Below the pieces are notes generated by a model. It made no database searches, was not told where the DNA came from, and worked only from the letters and a program-made list of their open reading frames with translations. The position numbers were made by a program, and so were the translations under genes. Source: Flavobacteriaceae bacterium (GTDB taxonomy: Bacteria > Bacteroidota > Bacteroidia > Flavobacteriales > Flavobacteriaceae). Taken from it: a stretch of DNA of 64,000 nt. The stretch is from contig JALQTJ010000001.1 of the NCBI GenBank assembly GCA_023264015.1, positions 1-64,000 on the forward strand, given 5' to 3'. Position 1 is the first letter of the stretch. Each line of letters begins with the position of its first letter. Shown here piece by piece: positions 20,083 through 28,708 of this stretch.

Positions 20083-21009
20083 ATGAGAAAAATAGGACTT
20101 AAGCAATTTGTGTACTTCTTTTTTATTGCAGCCCTGATATGGTTCTTTAATCAATTGAGTAAACCAGTAACGCTCAGTTCAACAGTGAAGATTAGATTTT
20201 CTGAGGTCCCAGACACGCTCTTATTAGAGTCAAATGAGACTTACGAAATTCCCATTCGGATAAGCGGCACAGGGTTTAGAGTGCTTTTTGACTTCTCGTC
20301 AAATAAAGAATTACACATACCGCTTACCCCTCTACAGTATGTAAATGGGACATACCTTATGTCTGCAGAGGCTGTTGAGGATGCTATATTCTCTCAAACC
20401 CCAGAAACGATTTCGATTGATTACATCTCGGCAACGGATATCACGGTCCACGCCTCACTTTTAAAAAGTAAGCGAATTAAAGTAGTCCCAAGGGTCTTTG
20501 CCTCGTATGTCCCGAACTATGTCGCCATCGATTCGGCAAGAATCGATCCTCCTTTTGTAGAAGTGAGAGGTACGGAACAAAGCTTAATGAGTATAGATAA
20601 AATCTTTACAGAGCCTGTGCGTTTAGAAAACATAAAAGCTTCAATTAATATAAAGGTACCCTTAGATCTTAATGGGTTAAAAGACCTTCGAACTTCAGAT
20701 GCTGAGATCCTTTTTTTTCAAAAGGTAGCGCGATTTTCAGAGCGTATTTTTGAAGTTCCTGTTCTTTTACCAACCCTAGAGGATGGGAGCAGAATACAGC
20801 TATTTCCCAATACAATTTCTGTGCTGTGCAAAGCGCCTACTGCACTACTGAATAATTGGTCTGAACAAGACTTTGAAGTTAGCGTTGAGATGGACTCAAC
20901 CTTTAGGGTAGAAGATAAACAGTTGCCCCTAAAATTAACTAAAGAACCAGTAGGGGTTTTGTATACAGAATTATTGACTTCTACCGTAGACTTTTTAATT
21001 GAGAGATAA
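20083..21009 (+). CDS. YbbR-like (CdaR-type) protein
   Basis: The 308-residue product has one N-terminal membrane segment (about 8-24) and then repeated beta-rich segments (for example VKIRFSEVPDTLLLE, IKVVPRVFASYV, FEVPVLLP), which suggests tandem YbbR domains. In Firmicutes the YbbR protein CdaR regulates the diadenylate cyclase CdaA, but no cdaA is adjacent here. Placement directly before coaE is common in Flavobacteriia. Its stop overlaps the coaE ATG by 1 nt. Family assignment is moderate; function is not known. Confidence 0.75.
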   Translation: MRKIGLKQFVYFFFIAALIWFFNQLSKPVTLSSTVKIRFSEVPDTLLLESNETYEIPIRISGTGFRVLFDFSSNKELHIPLTPLQYVNGTYLMSAEAVEDAIFSQTPETISIDYISATDITVHASLLKSKRIKVVPRVFASYVPNYVAIDSARIDPPFVEVRGTEQSLMSIDKIFTEPVRLENIKASINIKVPLDLNGLKDLRTSDAEILFFQKVARFSERIFEVPVLLPTLEDGSRIQLFPNTISVLCKAPTALLNNWSEQDFEVSVEMDSTFRVEDKQLPLKLTKEPVGVLYTELLTSTVDFLIER

Positions 21010-21608
21010 TGAAGAAAGTCGCAATTACAGGGGGAATAGGTTCAGGTAAGACAAAGGTGTGTGAGCTGCTTCAAGAAAAGGGTTATCCAGTTTATCCTTC
21101 AGACGATAAGGCTAAGTATCTCATGGTCCACGACCAAGGATTAAGAACTAAATTGTTAGCCTTGTTAGGCACTGAGGCCTATGTGGTGGGTAATGACGGT
21201 CAAGTTCTGGATCTGAATAAGGGCATCATTAGTTCAGCTATTTTTGAGGATTCTTCGTTGAAAACGCGACTAGAATCATTGGTTCATCCGGTAGTGAGAG
21301 AAGATTTTGAAAAGTGGTCAAATGAACAAACTTCTTCGTTGGTGTTTCACGAATCGGCATTGGTTTTACTGACTCGATATTATCTCCACTTCGACGCAGT
21401 CGTTCTTGTGAGTGCTCCTGAATCTATTCGTGTAGAGCGCGTTATGAAAAGAGATGGTGTGAGTAGAGAGGCCGTACTCAAGAGAATCCAGAGCCAGCCC
21501 TTCTATGATGAATTAGAAGAGCGGGCTACCCATCTCATCGATAACTCTGGAGTTATTCGCCTAGAAGATCAAGTCATGGCTTTACTCGAGGATCTTATCG
21601 AGGCTTAA
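21009..21608 (+). CDS. coaE: dephospho-CoA kinase
   Basis: CoaE phosphorylates the 3'-hydroxyl of dephospho-CoA, the last step of coenzyme A synthesis. The 199-residue protein begins with the P-loop GGIGSGKT (8-15), followed by YPSDDKAKYL (the CoaE SDxxA-type motif), HPVVREDF and the lid arginine region RVMKRDG. The start codon shares its A with the preceding stop (TAATG). The two-component operon follows after 48 bp. Identification is secure. Confidence 0.95.
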   Translation: MKKVAITGGIGSGKTKVCELLQEKGYPVYPSDDKAKYLMVHDQGLRTKLLALLGTEAYVVGNDGQVLDLNKGIISSAIFEDSSLKTRLESLVHPVVREDFEKWSNEQTSSLVFHESALVLLTRYYLHFDAVVLVSAPESIRVERVMKRDGVSREAVLKRIQSQPFYDELEERATHLIDNSGVIRLEDQVMALLEDLIEA

Positions 21609-21656
21609 GGTTTCTAACATTAGCCCTAACTTTAAGGTAGATTAACCTGTTGATAG

Positions 21657-23261
21657 ATGAATAAAAGAGGTCTGTATGCGACTATAGCACTGATGTCTAT
21701 AGCCTTATTGGGTTCTATACTTGTACAGGGCTACTGGATTCAATTGTCTTTACAAAGTCGCTCTGAAGAGTTTACCACAGCGATGATTGATGTTATGGAG
21801 CACGCGGCTGACCTGGTCGAACAGCGCGAGCGAAATGATTACTATTCAAAGCTAGCGGTATTAATTGATAGCGTAGGAGCCCCTAAGTCTACCCAAATTC
21901 GAAATTTCTTTTTCGTTGATAGAGGGCTATCTAACGATGAGATTATCTATTATTCACATGGAATCTTAGAACAAGGCTACGATGTTGCTACTAGCGCTTT
22001 GCCTGGATTTCGGGCATTGAATTCGAGCGATACGACTCGAATTTATAACTACACCTCAAGGCGAAGTAAAAAGACATTTCGTACCGAACCTTCTTTAGAC
22101 GGGTCGACAATTTCTTTAGAGCCTATCGATGTTATTGATAAAATCGGAGGTCTCAGCAGCATAGAAAAGGCGCAATACGAGGATGTTTTTTTAGAGGCAG
22201 CAAAACTTACCCCAATTCATCAGCGTGTTTCTGCATCAGAGATACGATTCGTACTAGAACAAGAGATGGCAAAGCGCGGAATTAAAAGCGATTTTGAGTT
22301 TGGGATTGAGCGGTTAGGATATCCAACGGCTATTAAATCGGAAGCCTTTGACTTCGCAGTAGAGCCCGGATTTTCGGTTACCTTTTTTAAGGATAGTGAG
22401 GGGGTAAGTGAGTATACCTTAAATATCAGTATTCCGAATCGTGAGGCTTTGATATGGCGTGACGTGATAGGTCTAGTAGCAATATCTATCGTATTTACGC
22501 TGATCATTTTAGTCGCCTTTAGTGTAGCGCTGCATCAGCTTTTTACCCAAAAGAAAATTGCAGAAATAAAATCAGACTTTATCAATAATATGACCCATGA
22601 GTTTAAGACCCCCATTGCCACCATAAACTTGGCGGTCGAGGCCCTTAAAACTTCTTCATCATTAGTACCCTCAAGTATGCCAGAAAACTTTGATCGTTAC
22701 ATTAAGATGATTAAAGATGAAAACAAAAGGATGAATGCTCAGGTCGAAAATGTTTTGCAAATTTCTCAGCTCGAGAAAGGCCAGCTTACTATTGAGAAAG
22801 AACAGATTAGCCTATATGAAGTTCTTGATGAGGCGATGGATAGAGTGAAATTGTTTGTCGCCGAAAAAAATGGCACAATAATTGTTAAGAAAGAGGCAGA
22901 TGACGAAATCATTTGGGGAAATGCTATGCATCTCATCAATGTTTTTGTAAATATTTTAGATAATGCTCTAAAATATGCTGATACAGATCGACCTCTTGAA
23001 ATAGAAGTGAAGACGTTTAATGTAAACAGAACAGTGGTTACCACAATTAAAGACAATGGCAAAGGAATGAGCCGTTCATCTCTTAAACACGTTTTTGAGA
23101 AGTTCTACCGTGAAAATACGGGCAACCTGCACAATGTGAAAGGGCATGGACTTGGTCTCGCTTATGTCAAGCAAATTGTCGAAGCACATTCTGGTGAGGT
23201 AAGTGTTGAAAGCGAAAAGGGCATTGGAACCGAATTTTCAATTAAACTCAATTTACATTAA
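21657..23261 (+). CDS. sensor histidine kinase (RprX-like)
   Basis: The 534-residue membrane kinase has two membrane segments (about 8-28 and 268-293) around a periplasmic domain of roughly 240 residues with no motif I recognise. The cytoplasmic part has the phosphoacceptor His314 in NNMTHEFKTPI, the N box NILDNALKYAD, G1 DNGKGM, F box KFYRE and G2 GHGLGLAYV. Both the H box and the pairing with the next gene resemble RprX/RprY of Bacteroides. The stimulus is unknown. The response regulator starts 6 bp after its stop. Confidence 0.9.
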   Translation: MNKRGLYATIALMSIALLGSILVQGYWIQLSLQSRSEEFTTAMIDVMEHAADLVEQRERNDYYSKLAVLIDSVGAPKSTQIRNFFFVDRGLSNDEIIYYSHGILEQGYDVATSALPGFRALNSSDTTRIYNYTSRRSKKTFRTEPSLDGSTISLEPIDVIDKIGGLSSIEKAQYEDVFLEAAKLTPIHQRVSASEIRFVLEQEMAKRGIKSDFEFGIERLGYPTAIKSEAFDFAVEPGFSVTFFKDSEGVSEYTLNISIPNREALIWRDVIGLVAISIVFTLIILVAFSVALHQLFTQKKIAEIKSDFINNMTHEFKTPIATINLAVEALKTSSSLVPSSMPENFDRYIKMIKDENKRMNAQVENVLQISQLEKGQLTIEKEQISLYEVLDEAMDRVKLFVAEKNGTIIVKKEADDEIIWGNAMHLINVFVNILDNALKYADTDRPLEIEVKTFNVNRTVVTTIKDNGKGMSRSSLKHVFEKFYRENTGNLHNVKGHGLGLAYVKQIVEAHSGEVSVESEKGIGTEFSIKLNLH

Positions 23262-23267
23262 GAGCTC

Positions 23268-23969
23268 ATGAGCGATGCAAAGAGAATTTTACTCGTTGAA
23301 GACGATCCTAATTTCGGTATTGTATTAAAGGATTACCTCGGATTAAATGGATTTGACGTGACCCTTGCAAAAAACGGTATGGAAGGCTTTGATCGGTATA
23401 AAAAAGGGTCATTTGATGCTTGTATTCTTGACGTCATGATGCCTTTCAAAGACGGATTTACTCTTGCCAAGGAAATCAGAGAAGACAACGCCTTTATACC
23501 TATCATCTTTTTAACAGCCAAAAGCCTTAAAGAAGATGTGCTTAAGGGCTACAAATCAGGAGCAGACGATTACTTGAATAAGCCCTTTGATTCAGAGGTA
23601 TTATTGGTAAAGCTTAAAACCCTTTTAAAACGCAAGGCAGTAGGTGTTGTTGCTAACAATCAACAAGTAGACTTTGAGATAGGGGACTTTAACCTTAATG
23701 CAAAACTTCGTTTTTTAACGTACAAGGACGAAGAGCCCATCAAACTCTCTCCTAAGGAGAATGAGCTTTTAAAGATGCTGGCCCTTCACTTGAATGATCT
23801 TATGCCTAGAGAGCGGGCACTTACACAGATATGGAGAGATGATAATTACTTTACTTCTAGAAGTATGGATGTGTATATTGCCAAGTTACGCAAGTATTTG
23901 AAGAAGGATGAAAAGGTGGAAATTCTCAATATCCATGGAGAAGGTTTCCGGCTTGTAGTTAACTCTTAA
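23268..23969 (+). CDS. OmpR-family response regulator (RprY-like)
   Basis: The 233-residue regulator has a receiver domain with the acidic pocket EDD (11-13), phosphorylation site Asp55 in DVMMP and conserved Lys105 in NKPF, followed by a winged-helix DNA-binding domain (about 130-233; LSPKENELLKML, SRSMDVYIAKLRKYL). It is the partner of the kinase gene 6 bp upstream. Targets cannot be read from the sequence. Its last 11 nt overlap the end of the convergent miaA gene. Confidence 0.92.
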   Translation: MSDAKRILLVEDDPNFGIVLKDYLGLNGFDVTLAKNGMEGFDRYKKGSFDACILDVMMPFKDGFTLAKEIREDNAFIPIIFLTAKSLKEDVLKGYKSGADDYLNKPFDSEVLLVKLKTLLKRKAVGVVANNQQVDFEIGDFNLNAKLRFLTYKDEEPIKLSPKENELLKMLALHLNDLMPRERALTQIWRDDNYFTSRSMDVYIAKLRKYLKKDEKVEILNIHGEGFRLVVNS

Positions 23970-24849
23970 TTCGATCTAACAGCTGCGAAAGCGGATCTTT
24001 ATTGGAAAGCACCTCCATTTGATGCGCTTTTCTGTACCAGGTGAGTTGGCGTTTTGCGAAATTTCTACTGTGTTGTTTTACAGCAGCAATGGCCTCATCT
24101 TTAGAACACCTCTTTTCGAAAAAGTTAAACCATTCGTAGTAGCCTACAGTTGCTTTTACTAATTCATTATCTTTTTTCCATAGGGCATGCGCCTCTTGCT
24201 CTAACCCTTGATCTACCATAAGGTCGACCCTTTTGTTGATACGACTGTACAGTGTCTCTCTTTCCCAGTTTATGCTAAACCGTTTTATCTCGAAATCTGG
24301 TTTTTTTCTGGGTTTATTGATGTAGTAACTAAAAGGTTTGCCGGTCTGCTCAAAGACCTGAACTGCCCGCTCAAGCCTTCTTCGATTCATATGATCTGTA
24401 GTGTCGTAGTAGTGCGGATCACATTCCTTTAATTTCTGCTGAAGTTCTTCAAGCGTTAGCTCTCGAGTTGATTCGACAATTGACTTGTCGATTTGAGGAA
24501 GCTCATCCAAACCATAGAGCAGAGCCTCGGCATAAAGAGGGCTGCCTCCAACCAAAACTACCATTTCATTGTACGTAAAGAGCTCTTTGATGTGTTTTCT
24601 AGCTTCAATTGAAAAGGTGCCTGCGTTAAGAGGTTGGTCTATGCTATGACTGTGAATCATGTGATGCTTTACCGCGGCTCTTTCTTCTAGGCTTGGTACA
24701 GCAGTTCCTATCTCCATTTCTTTATAGCACTGCCTAGAGTCGGTTGAAACGATTTCAGTGCCGAGTCTTTGTGCGAGATCAATACTTAAAGCGGTTTTGC
24801 CACTTGCGGTGGGCCCTTCAATTGATATGATGGTTTTTGAGCTACTCAA
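23959..24849 (-). CDS. miaA: tRNA dimethylallyltransferase MiaA
   Basis: MiaA adds a dimethylallyl group to A37 of tRNAs that read codons starting with U, including tRNA-Ser(UGA) encoded at 47 kb. The 296-residue protein has the P-loop GPTASGKT (12-19), the substrate motif STDSRQCYKEMEIGTA, and the family's RRLERAV and LTWYRK segments. The start codon is TTG at 24849; no ATG precedes the P-loop. It overlaps the upstream exonuclease gene by 8 nt and the convergent response regulator gene by 11 nt. Confidence 0.95.
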   Translation of the reverse strand: MSSSKTIISIEGPTASGKTALSIDLAQRLGTEIVSTDSRQCYKEMEIGTAVPSLEERAAVKHHMIHSHSIDQPLNAGTFSIEARKHIKELFTYNEMVVLVGGSPLYAEALLYGLDELPQIDKSIVESTRELTLEELQQKLKECDPHYYDTTDHMNRRRLERAVQVFEQTGKPFSYYINKPRKKPDFEIKRFSINWERETLYSRINKRVDLMVDQGLEQEAHALWKKDNELVKATVGYYEWFNFFEKRCSKDEAIAAVKQHSRNFAKRQLTWYRKAHQMEVLSNKDPLSQLLDRIKS

Positions 24850-25918
24850 TGATCTTGTATGAATGTTGCTTCAGTTGATAAGAAATGATACGCATAAAGA
24901 ACGGATCATTTGGAACCTTGGTAAGTCTATGTTCTAAAACTGTTGCTTTGGTAGACTGAAAGTTTAAGTCGGTATATCCATAAGCTATTAGCACCCCATC
25001 AGACACCTTAAGTAAGGCAGATTCACCATTCATTCTGCCTTTGTCAACAATTATTCCGCTTAGGCTGTGACAGGAGCTATCTTCTTCTCTTTCTTTGATG
25101 TGAAAGCGTACAAGTGGTTTATTGGTTTTTTGGTAATGATACGTTTTAATAAGACCTAAGAGTTTACTTGGACACTCTTCATAGGTAAGTCTTTTCACAG
25201 ATCTAAACAGCGGTTTTTTAGAATAATTGGCTGCAGAAAGTAATGTTTCAACCGTGTTTTTGATGGAGGGTGTATACCCGCAATAAACGAGTTTATCCTT
25301 TTTACCATAAAGTTGAAACACTCCAGGTACATCAGCGGCGGTTCGCACTATTTCAAGATGTGAAGGAAGCGTATCAGATTCCCTAATGGTTCTGGTTAAC
25401 ATTCTTTCAGCCTCATTTAAGGGGTCTTTTTCCCGCAGTATTTTTAATAGGGATAGCGTCGCTTCGGCATCTCCTAATGCGCGATGTCGATTGCTTATAG
25501 GGATTCCCAAAGCCTTTGCCAATTTGTCTAACTTAAAGCTTTCGTGGTCTTTAAGTAGGTGTTGCGCTAATTCAACGGTGCACAAGGTAGCCGATTTGAA
25601 ATCGAAGCCTAGACGGTGAAATTCTTCTTTTAGAATGCGGTAATCGAACTGAGTGTTGTGGGCTACTAGAACGGCATCCTTGGTGATCTCAACGATTCGT
25701 TTTGCTAACTCGTAAAATTTGGGAGCCGTTTGAACCATCTTAGGAGTAATTCCAGTCAAAGAGGTCACAAACGGTTGAATTTCTCTTTCGGGGTTGACTA
25801 GGCTGTGAAATTGATCGACAACACGATGGCCATCAAATCGAAGAATGGCAATATCAATGATGGCTTCTTCTTCAATCTTGCCTCCAGTACTTTCAACATC
25901 AATTATAGCGTAAGTCAC
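24842..25918 (-). CDS. DEDDh exonuclease with degenerate GIY-YIG domain
   Basis: The N-terminal 175 residues form a DnaQ/RNase T-type 3'-5' exonuclease with all five catalytic residues: Asp7 and Glu9 (IDVEST), Asp92 (HNTQFD), and His145 with Asp150 (HRALGDAE). From about residue 195 a UvrC/Cho-like GIY-YIG domain follows: PGVFQLY (198-204) and VYCGYT (211-216), but the catalytic Arg position is Thr222 and the catalytic Glu position is Thr259. GTG 25918 is chosen because it gives MTYAIIDVES and lies 13 nt after the yggS stop; an earlier GTG (25954) would overlap yggS. Probable DNA repair or proofreading nuclease; exact role unknown. Confidence 0.82.
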   Translation of the reverse strand: MTYAIIDVESTGGKIEEEAIIDIAILRFDGHRVVDQFHSLVNPEREIQPFVTSLTGITPKMVQTAPKFYELAKRIVEITKDAVLVAHNTQFDYRILKEEFHRLGFDFKSATLCTVELAQHLLKDHESFKLDKLAKALGIPISNRHRALGDAEATLSLLKILREKDPLNEAERMLTRTIRESDTLPSHLEIVRTAADVPGVFQLYGKKDKLVYCGYTPSIKNTVETLLSAANYSKKPLFRSVKRLTYEECPSKLLGLIKTYHYQKTNKPLVRFHIKEREEDSSCHSLSGIIVDKGRMNGESALLKVSDGVLIAYGYTDLNFQSTKATVLEHRLTKVPNDPFFMRIISYQLKQHSYKIIE

Positions 25919-25931
25919 TTGGGTAGTCCGT

Positions 25932-26576
25932 TTAGCGATGTCCAAAAATAGCACTTCCTATGCGTACCATATTACTTCCGCAGTCTATGGCAATTTGATA
26001 ATCTGAACTCATCCCAATAGATAGAATCGGATCCACTTCCCATGAACCTAGATGTTTATCGTACAAGGTCTTTATAAAGCTAAATTCAGCGCGAATTGCT
26101 TCCGTGTCTTCGGTAAATGTTGCCATCCCCATCAAACCTTTAAAGGCGATATGGGTGTATTGTTTCTTTAGTTTCAATACCTCTTCTAACTCCTCTTGGT
26201 CTAGTCCGAACTTAGAAGCTTCTTTTGCGATATGTACTTGCAGTAAAATAGCTACCTGCTTATTGATCTTTTGAGCTTGTTTTTGAATCTCGTCTAACAG
26301 GCGCTTCGAATCTACGGAGTGAATGAGGTGTACAAACGGGACAATATATTTCACCTTATTTCGCTGCAAGTGGCCAATCATATGCCATTTAATATCCTTT
26401 GGGAGTTGCTCAAATTTGTTGGTAAGTTCTTGGACCTTGTTTTCCCCGAAGTCTCGATGCCCTGTCTCATAGGCTTCCAAAATAAGCGAATTCGGTTTGG
26501 TTTTAGAGACCGCAATAAGTGTTACAGATTCAGGAAGGGAATTTTTTAGAGTTTGGAGTTGTTGTGCTACGCTCAT
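25932..26576 (-). CDS. YggS-family PLP homeostasis protein
   Basis: The 214-residue single-domain TIM barrel binds pyridoxal phosphate and helps control free PLP and amino acid balance. It shows the PLP lysine Lys25 in AVSKTKP, GENKVQEL, WHMIGHLQRNKVK, and the C-terminal phosphate-binding stretch SIGMSSDYQIAI with MVRIGSAIFG. The ATG overlaps the stop of the DUF1015 gene by 4 nt. It is part of the Gfo-DUF1015-yggS-exonuclease-miaA operon. Identification is secure. Confidence 0.93.
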   Translation of the reverse strand: MSVAQQLQTLKNSLPESVTLIAVSKTKPNSLILEAYETGHRDFGENKVQELTNKFEQLPKDIKWHMIGHLQRNKVKYIVPFVHLIHSVDSKRLLDEIQKQAQKINKQVAILLQVHIAKEASKFGLDQEELEEVLKLKKQYTHIAFKGLMGMATFTEDTEAIRAEFSFIKTLYDKHLGSWEVDPILSIGMSSDYQIAIDCGSNMVRIGSAIFGHR

Positions 26577-27679
26577 GAGATCGGGTAAAGAATCAGTCCT
26601 GTTAATAGTTTTGGTTCAATATAGGTCGACTTGGGGGTAAGAGGCTGATTTAAATCTGCGGCCCTTTTAAGCTCTTCAACGGTGTATTTCTTTGGCCTTA
26701 AAGTGAGCTTAGTTGCGCTTTCGCAAGAGTGCTTAATGTTCATCTTGGCTTTCAGTTCTGCCTTAAGATCGGGTAGGCTCGACGCGGATTTGAACCTGAA
26801 ATTATAAGGCATTTCGGATACAAAGATTTGGTCAATACTCTCGTCAATCGCCTTGGCTTTTGAGAGCGCTACATGATGCTTTAAAATCTCGATGCATTGT
26901 TCAGTTGAGAGATTTAAGGTGTAGGTATCAACGGGTGCCTTAATAATAAGTTCAACTTCAGGTATCAGAAAACTCAAAAAATAGGCAGGATGCGCATTCT
27001 TAGTAGTGCCCTGCCTCTGTGCGTAGTGCGAAACGGATTCTATTCGGTGGTGTCCGTCGATTAAATACAGTGTGCGATTCGAATTGATAAGCCTTGCTAT
27101 TTGAGCTACCATTGAAGTGTCAGAAAGTTGCCATAATTCATGAAGTTCATGGTGAATACGTACCGCAATAGTAGGGTGGGTATTCGATGTAAACTGCTTT
27201 ACTACAGACTGAAACTCTTGTTGGCCCTCTTCAAACGATAAAACTACGGGGTCAGCATGAATGCCTACTTCTTCGAGGTACAATGAGAGGTTGTTTCTTC
27301 TTGATTTCTGAGTTTCTTCGTGTCGCTTTATACGATGCTCTTTATAAGCCTCAATGGGGGTCACACCAACGACCCCGGTTGCTGTGCTACTATTGTTTGT
27401 TATGCGATAAATCCACAACGAATGGGTGTTAAATCTTTGATACGTCGCGGTAGATAATTGTTCTAGTAAACGTTCTCTTACCAATGCAAAACGTTCTTGA
27501 AGATCAATTTGATCGCATCCAAATAAACTTGGTTCTAGAACTTTAAAGAAAGAGTGTTCATTTGAAGTCAAGACAGACTCGATGTCTTCTTTTGAGTACG
27601 TATCAATATGTTTTATGGGCACCTTTTCTGAAGACTCAGCCGTCGAAATCCAACCTTTAAAAGCGTTTAGCAAAGTCAT
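26573..27679 (-). CDS. DUF1015-family protein
   Basis: The 368-residue protein matches the DUF1015 family, with the typical LIDGHHR motif near residue 210 and the C-terminal RPKKYTVEELKRAADLNQPLTPKS region (seen in two parts). The family function is not established; homologues often lie near serine biosynthesis or other metabolic genes. Here its start overlaps the stop of a Gfo/Idh oxidoreductase gene by 4 nt and its stop overlaps yggS by 4 nt, which argues for a linked metabolic role. The length is slightly below the usual family length (about 400). Confidence 0.82.
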   Translation of the reverse strand: MTLLNAFKGWISTAESSEKVPIKHIDTYSKEDIESVLTSNEHSFFKVLEPSLFGCDQIDLQERFALVRERLLEQLSTATYQRFNTHSLWIYRITNNSSTATGVVGVTPIEAYKEHRIKRHEETQKSRRNNLSLYLEEVGIHADPVVLSFEEGQQEFQSVVKQFTSNTHPTIAVRIHHELHELWQLSDTSMVAQIARLINSNRTLYLIDGHHRIESVSHYAQRQGTTKNAHPAYFLSFLIPEVELIIKAPVDTYTLNLSTEQCIEILKHHVALSKAKAIDESIDQIFVSEMPYNFRFKSASSLPDLKAELKAKMNIKHSCESATKLTLRPKKYTVEELKRAADLNQPLTPKSTYIEPKLLTGLILYPIS

Positions 27680-28650
27680 AGCGCTTTCGCTTCTAACTGC
27701 TCTATGATTTCTTGGGCAACCTCTAATGCTCGAAGCCCATCCTTAAAGGTTACACGCGGATGTTGATTTGTTCGAATTGCTTCTGCAAAGTTATTGTGCT
27801 CTTCTTCAATGGCATTTGTTGGGGTGACAGGAGGATTTTCAAAATAGATCTGTTTTTGAACGCCTTCAGCTGTTGAAAGAATCATGTCAAACGGCTCTGG
27901 GTTTGAGGGAGCCTCTTTCATGCGAACCAACTCGGTTTTCTTTTCGAGCAAATCAATGGTGATGTATGCATCTCTTTGAAAGCATCTGAGTTTCCTCATG
28001 TTTTTAAGAGATATTCTGCTTGCGGTTAGGTTCGCCACACAGCCGTCTTCGAATTCGATACGCGCCGTAGCAATATCTACCGAATTACTGATGACTGCGG
28101 CTCCGTTGGCGTTAATCTTGCTGATTGCTGCCTTTGAACATTGTAGTACAAGATCAATATCGTGAATCATTAGATCTAGAATCACAGAAACATCTGTCCC
28201 GCGTGGATTAAATTCAGCGAGACGGTGTACTTCGATAAACTTAGGGTGATCTAAATGCGGAAGAGCCGCTAAAAAGGCAGGGTTAAAGCGCTCTACATGG
28301 CCCACTTGACCGATGCATTGGTTTTCTTGAGCCATTCGAACCATTTCTTGTGCGTCTCCAATAGTTTCGCAAATGGGTTTTTCAACGAATACATGCTTGT
28401 TTTTAAGCAGTGCTTCTTTCGTTAAATCAAAATGAAAGGGGGTGGGGGTGATAACAAAGGCAGCATCGATAAGATCTAATAACTCGCTTGACTCTGAAAA
28501 AGAAGGGTATCCGAATTCAATCTGAAGTTCCTTTGCATAATCTTGATGGGGATCAAAAAATCCAATAAGTTCAAAATGGGGCGAAGCCTGTAGCAGTTTA
28601 AGGTGAATTTTTCCAAGATGGCCTGCTCCAAAAACTCCAGCGCGAATCAT
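27676..28650 (-). CDS. Gfo/Idh/MocA-family NAD(P)-dependent oxidoreductase
   Basis: The 324-residue protein has a Rossmann N-terminus with GAGHLGKIHLKLL (8-20) and the family's EKPI motif (near 94), followed by the alpha/beta dimerisation and substrate domain. HDIDLVLQ (about 165-172) contains the usual substrate-site histidine. The substrate is not predictable; sugars, inositol or related polyols are typical. It is the first gene of a five-gene minus-strand operon, with a good -7 box 16 nt upstream. Confidence 0.88.
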   Translation of the reverse strand: MIRAGVFGAGHLGKIHLKLLQASPHFELIGFFDPHQDYAKELQIEFGYPSFSESSELLDLIDAAFVITPTPFHFDLTKEALLKNKHVFVEKPICETIGDAQEMVRMAQENQCIGQVGHVERFNPAFLAALPHLDHPKFIEVHRLAEFNPRGTDVSVILDLMIHDIDLVLQCSKAAISKINANGAAVISNSVDIATARIEFEDGCVANLTASRISLKNMRKLRCFQRDAYITIDLLEKKTELVRMKEAPSNPEPFDMILSTAEGVQKQIYFENPPVTPTNAIEEEHNNFAEAIRTNQHPRVTFKDGLRALEVAQEIIEQLEAKAL

Positions 28651-28666
28651 AGTTCAGTATTTTGCT

Positions 28667-28674
28667 CAAATTTA
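28667..28674 (-). promoter_or_regulatory. -7 box TAAATTTG of the Gfo/Idh-miaA operon
   Basis: Read on the minus strand this is a perfect TAnnTTTG element ending 16 nt before the oxidoreductase ATG, inside the 58-bp divergent gap shared with pcm. Confidence 0.45.
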
Positions 28675-28708
28675 CGCAGAAGCGCTTTATTTTAGGCGTG
28701 AAAATAGA

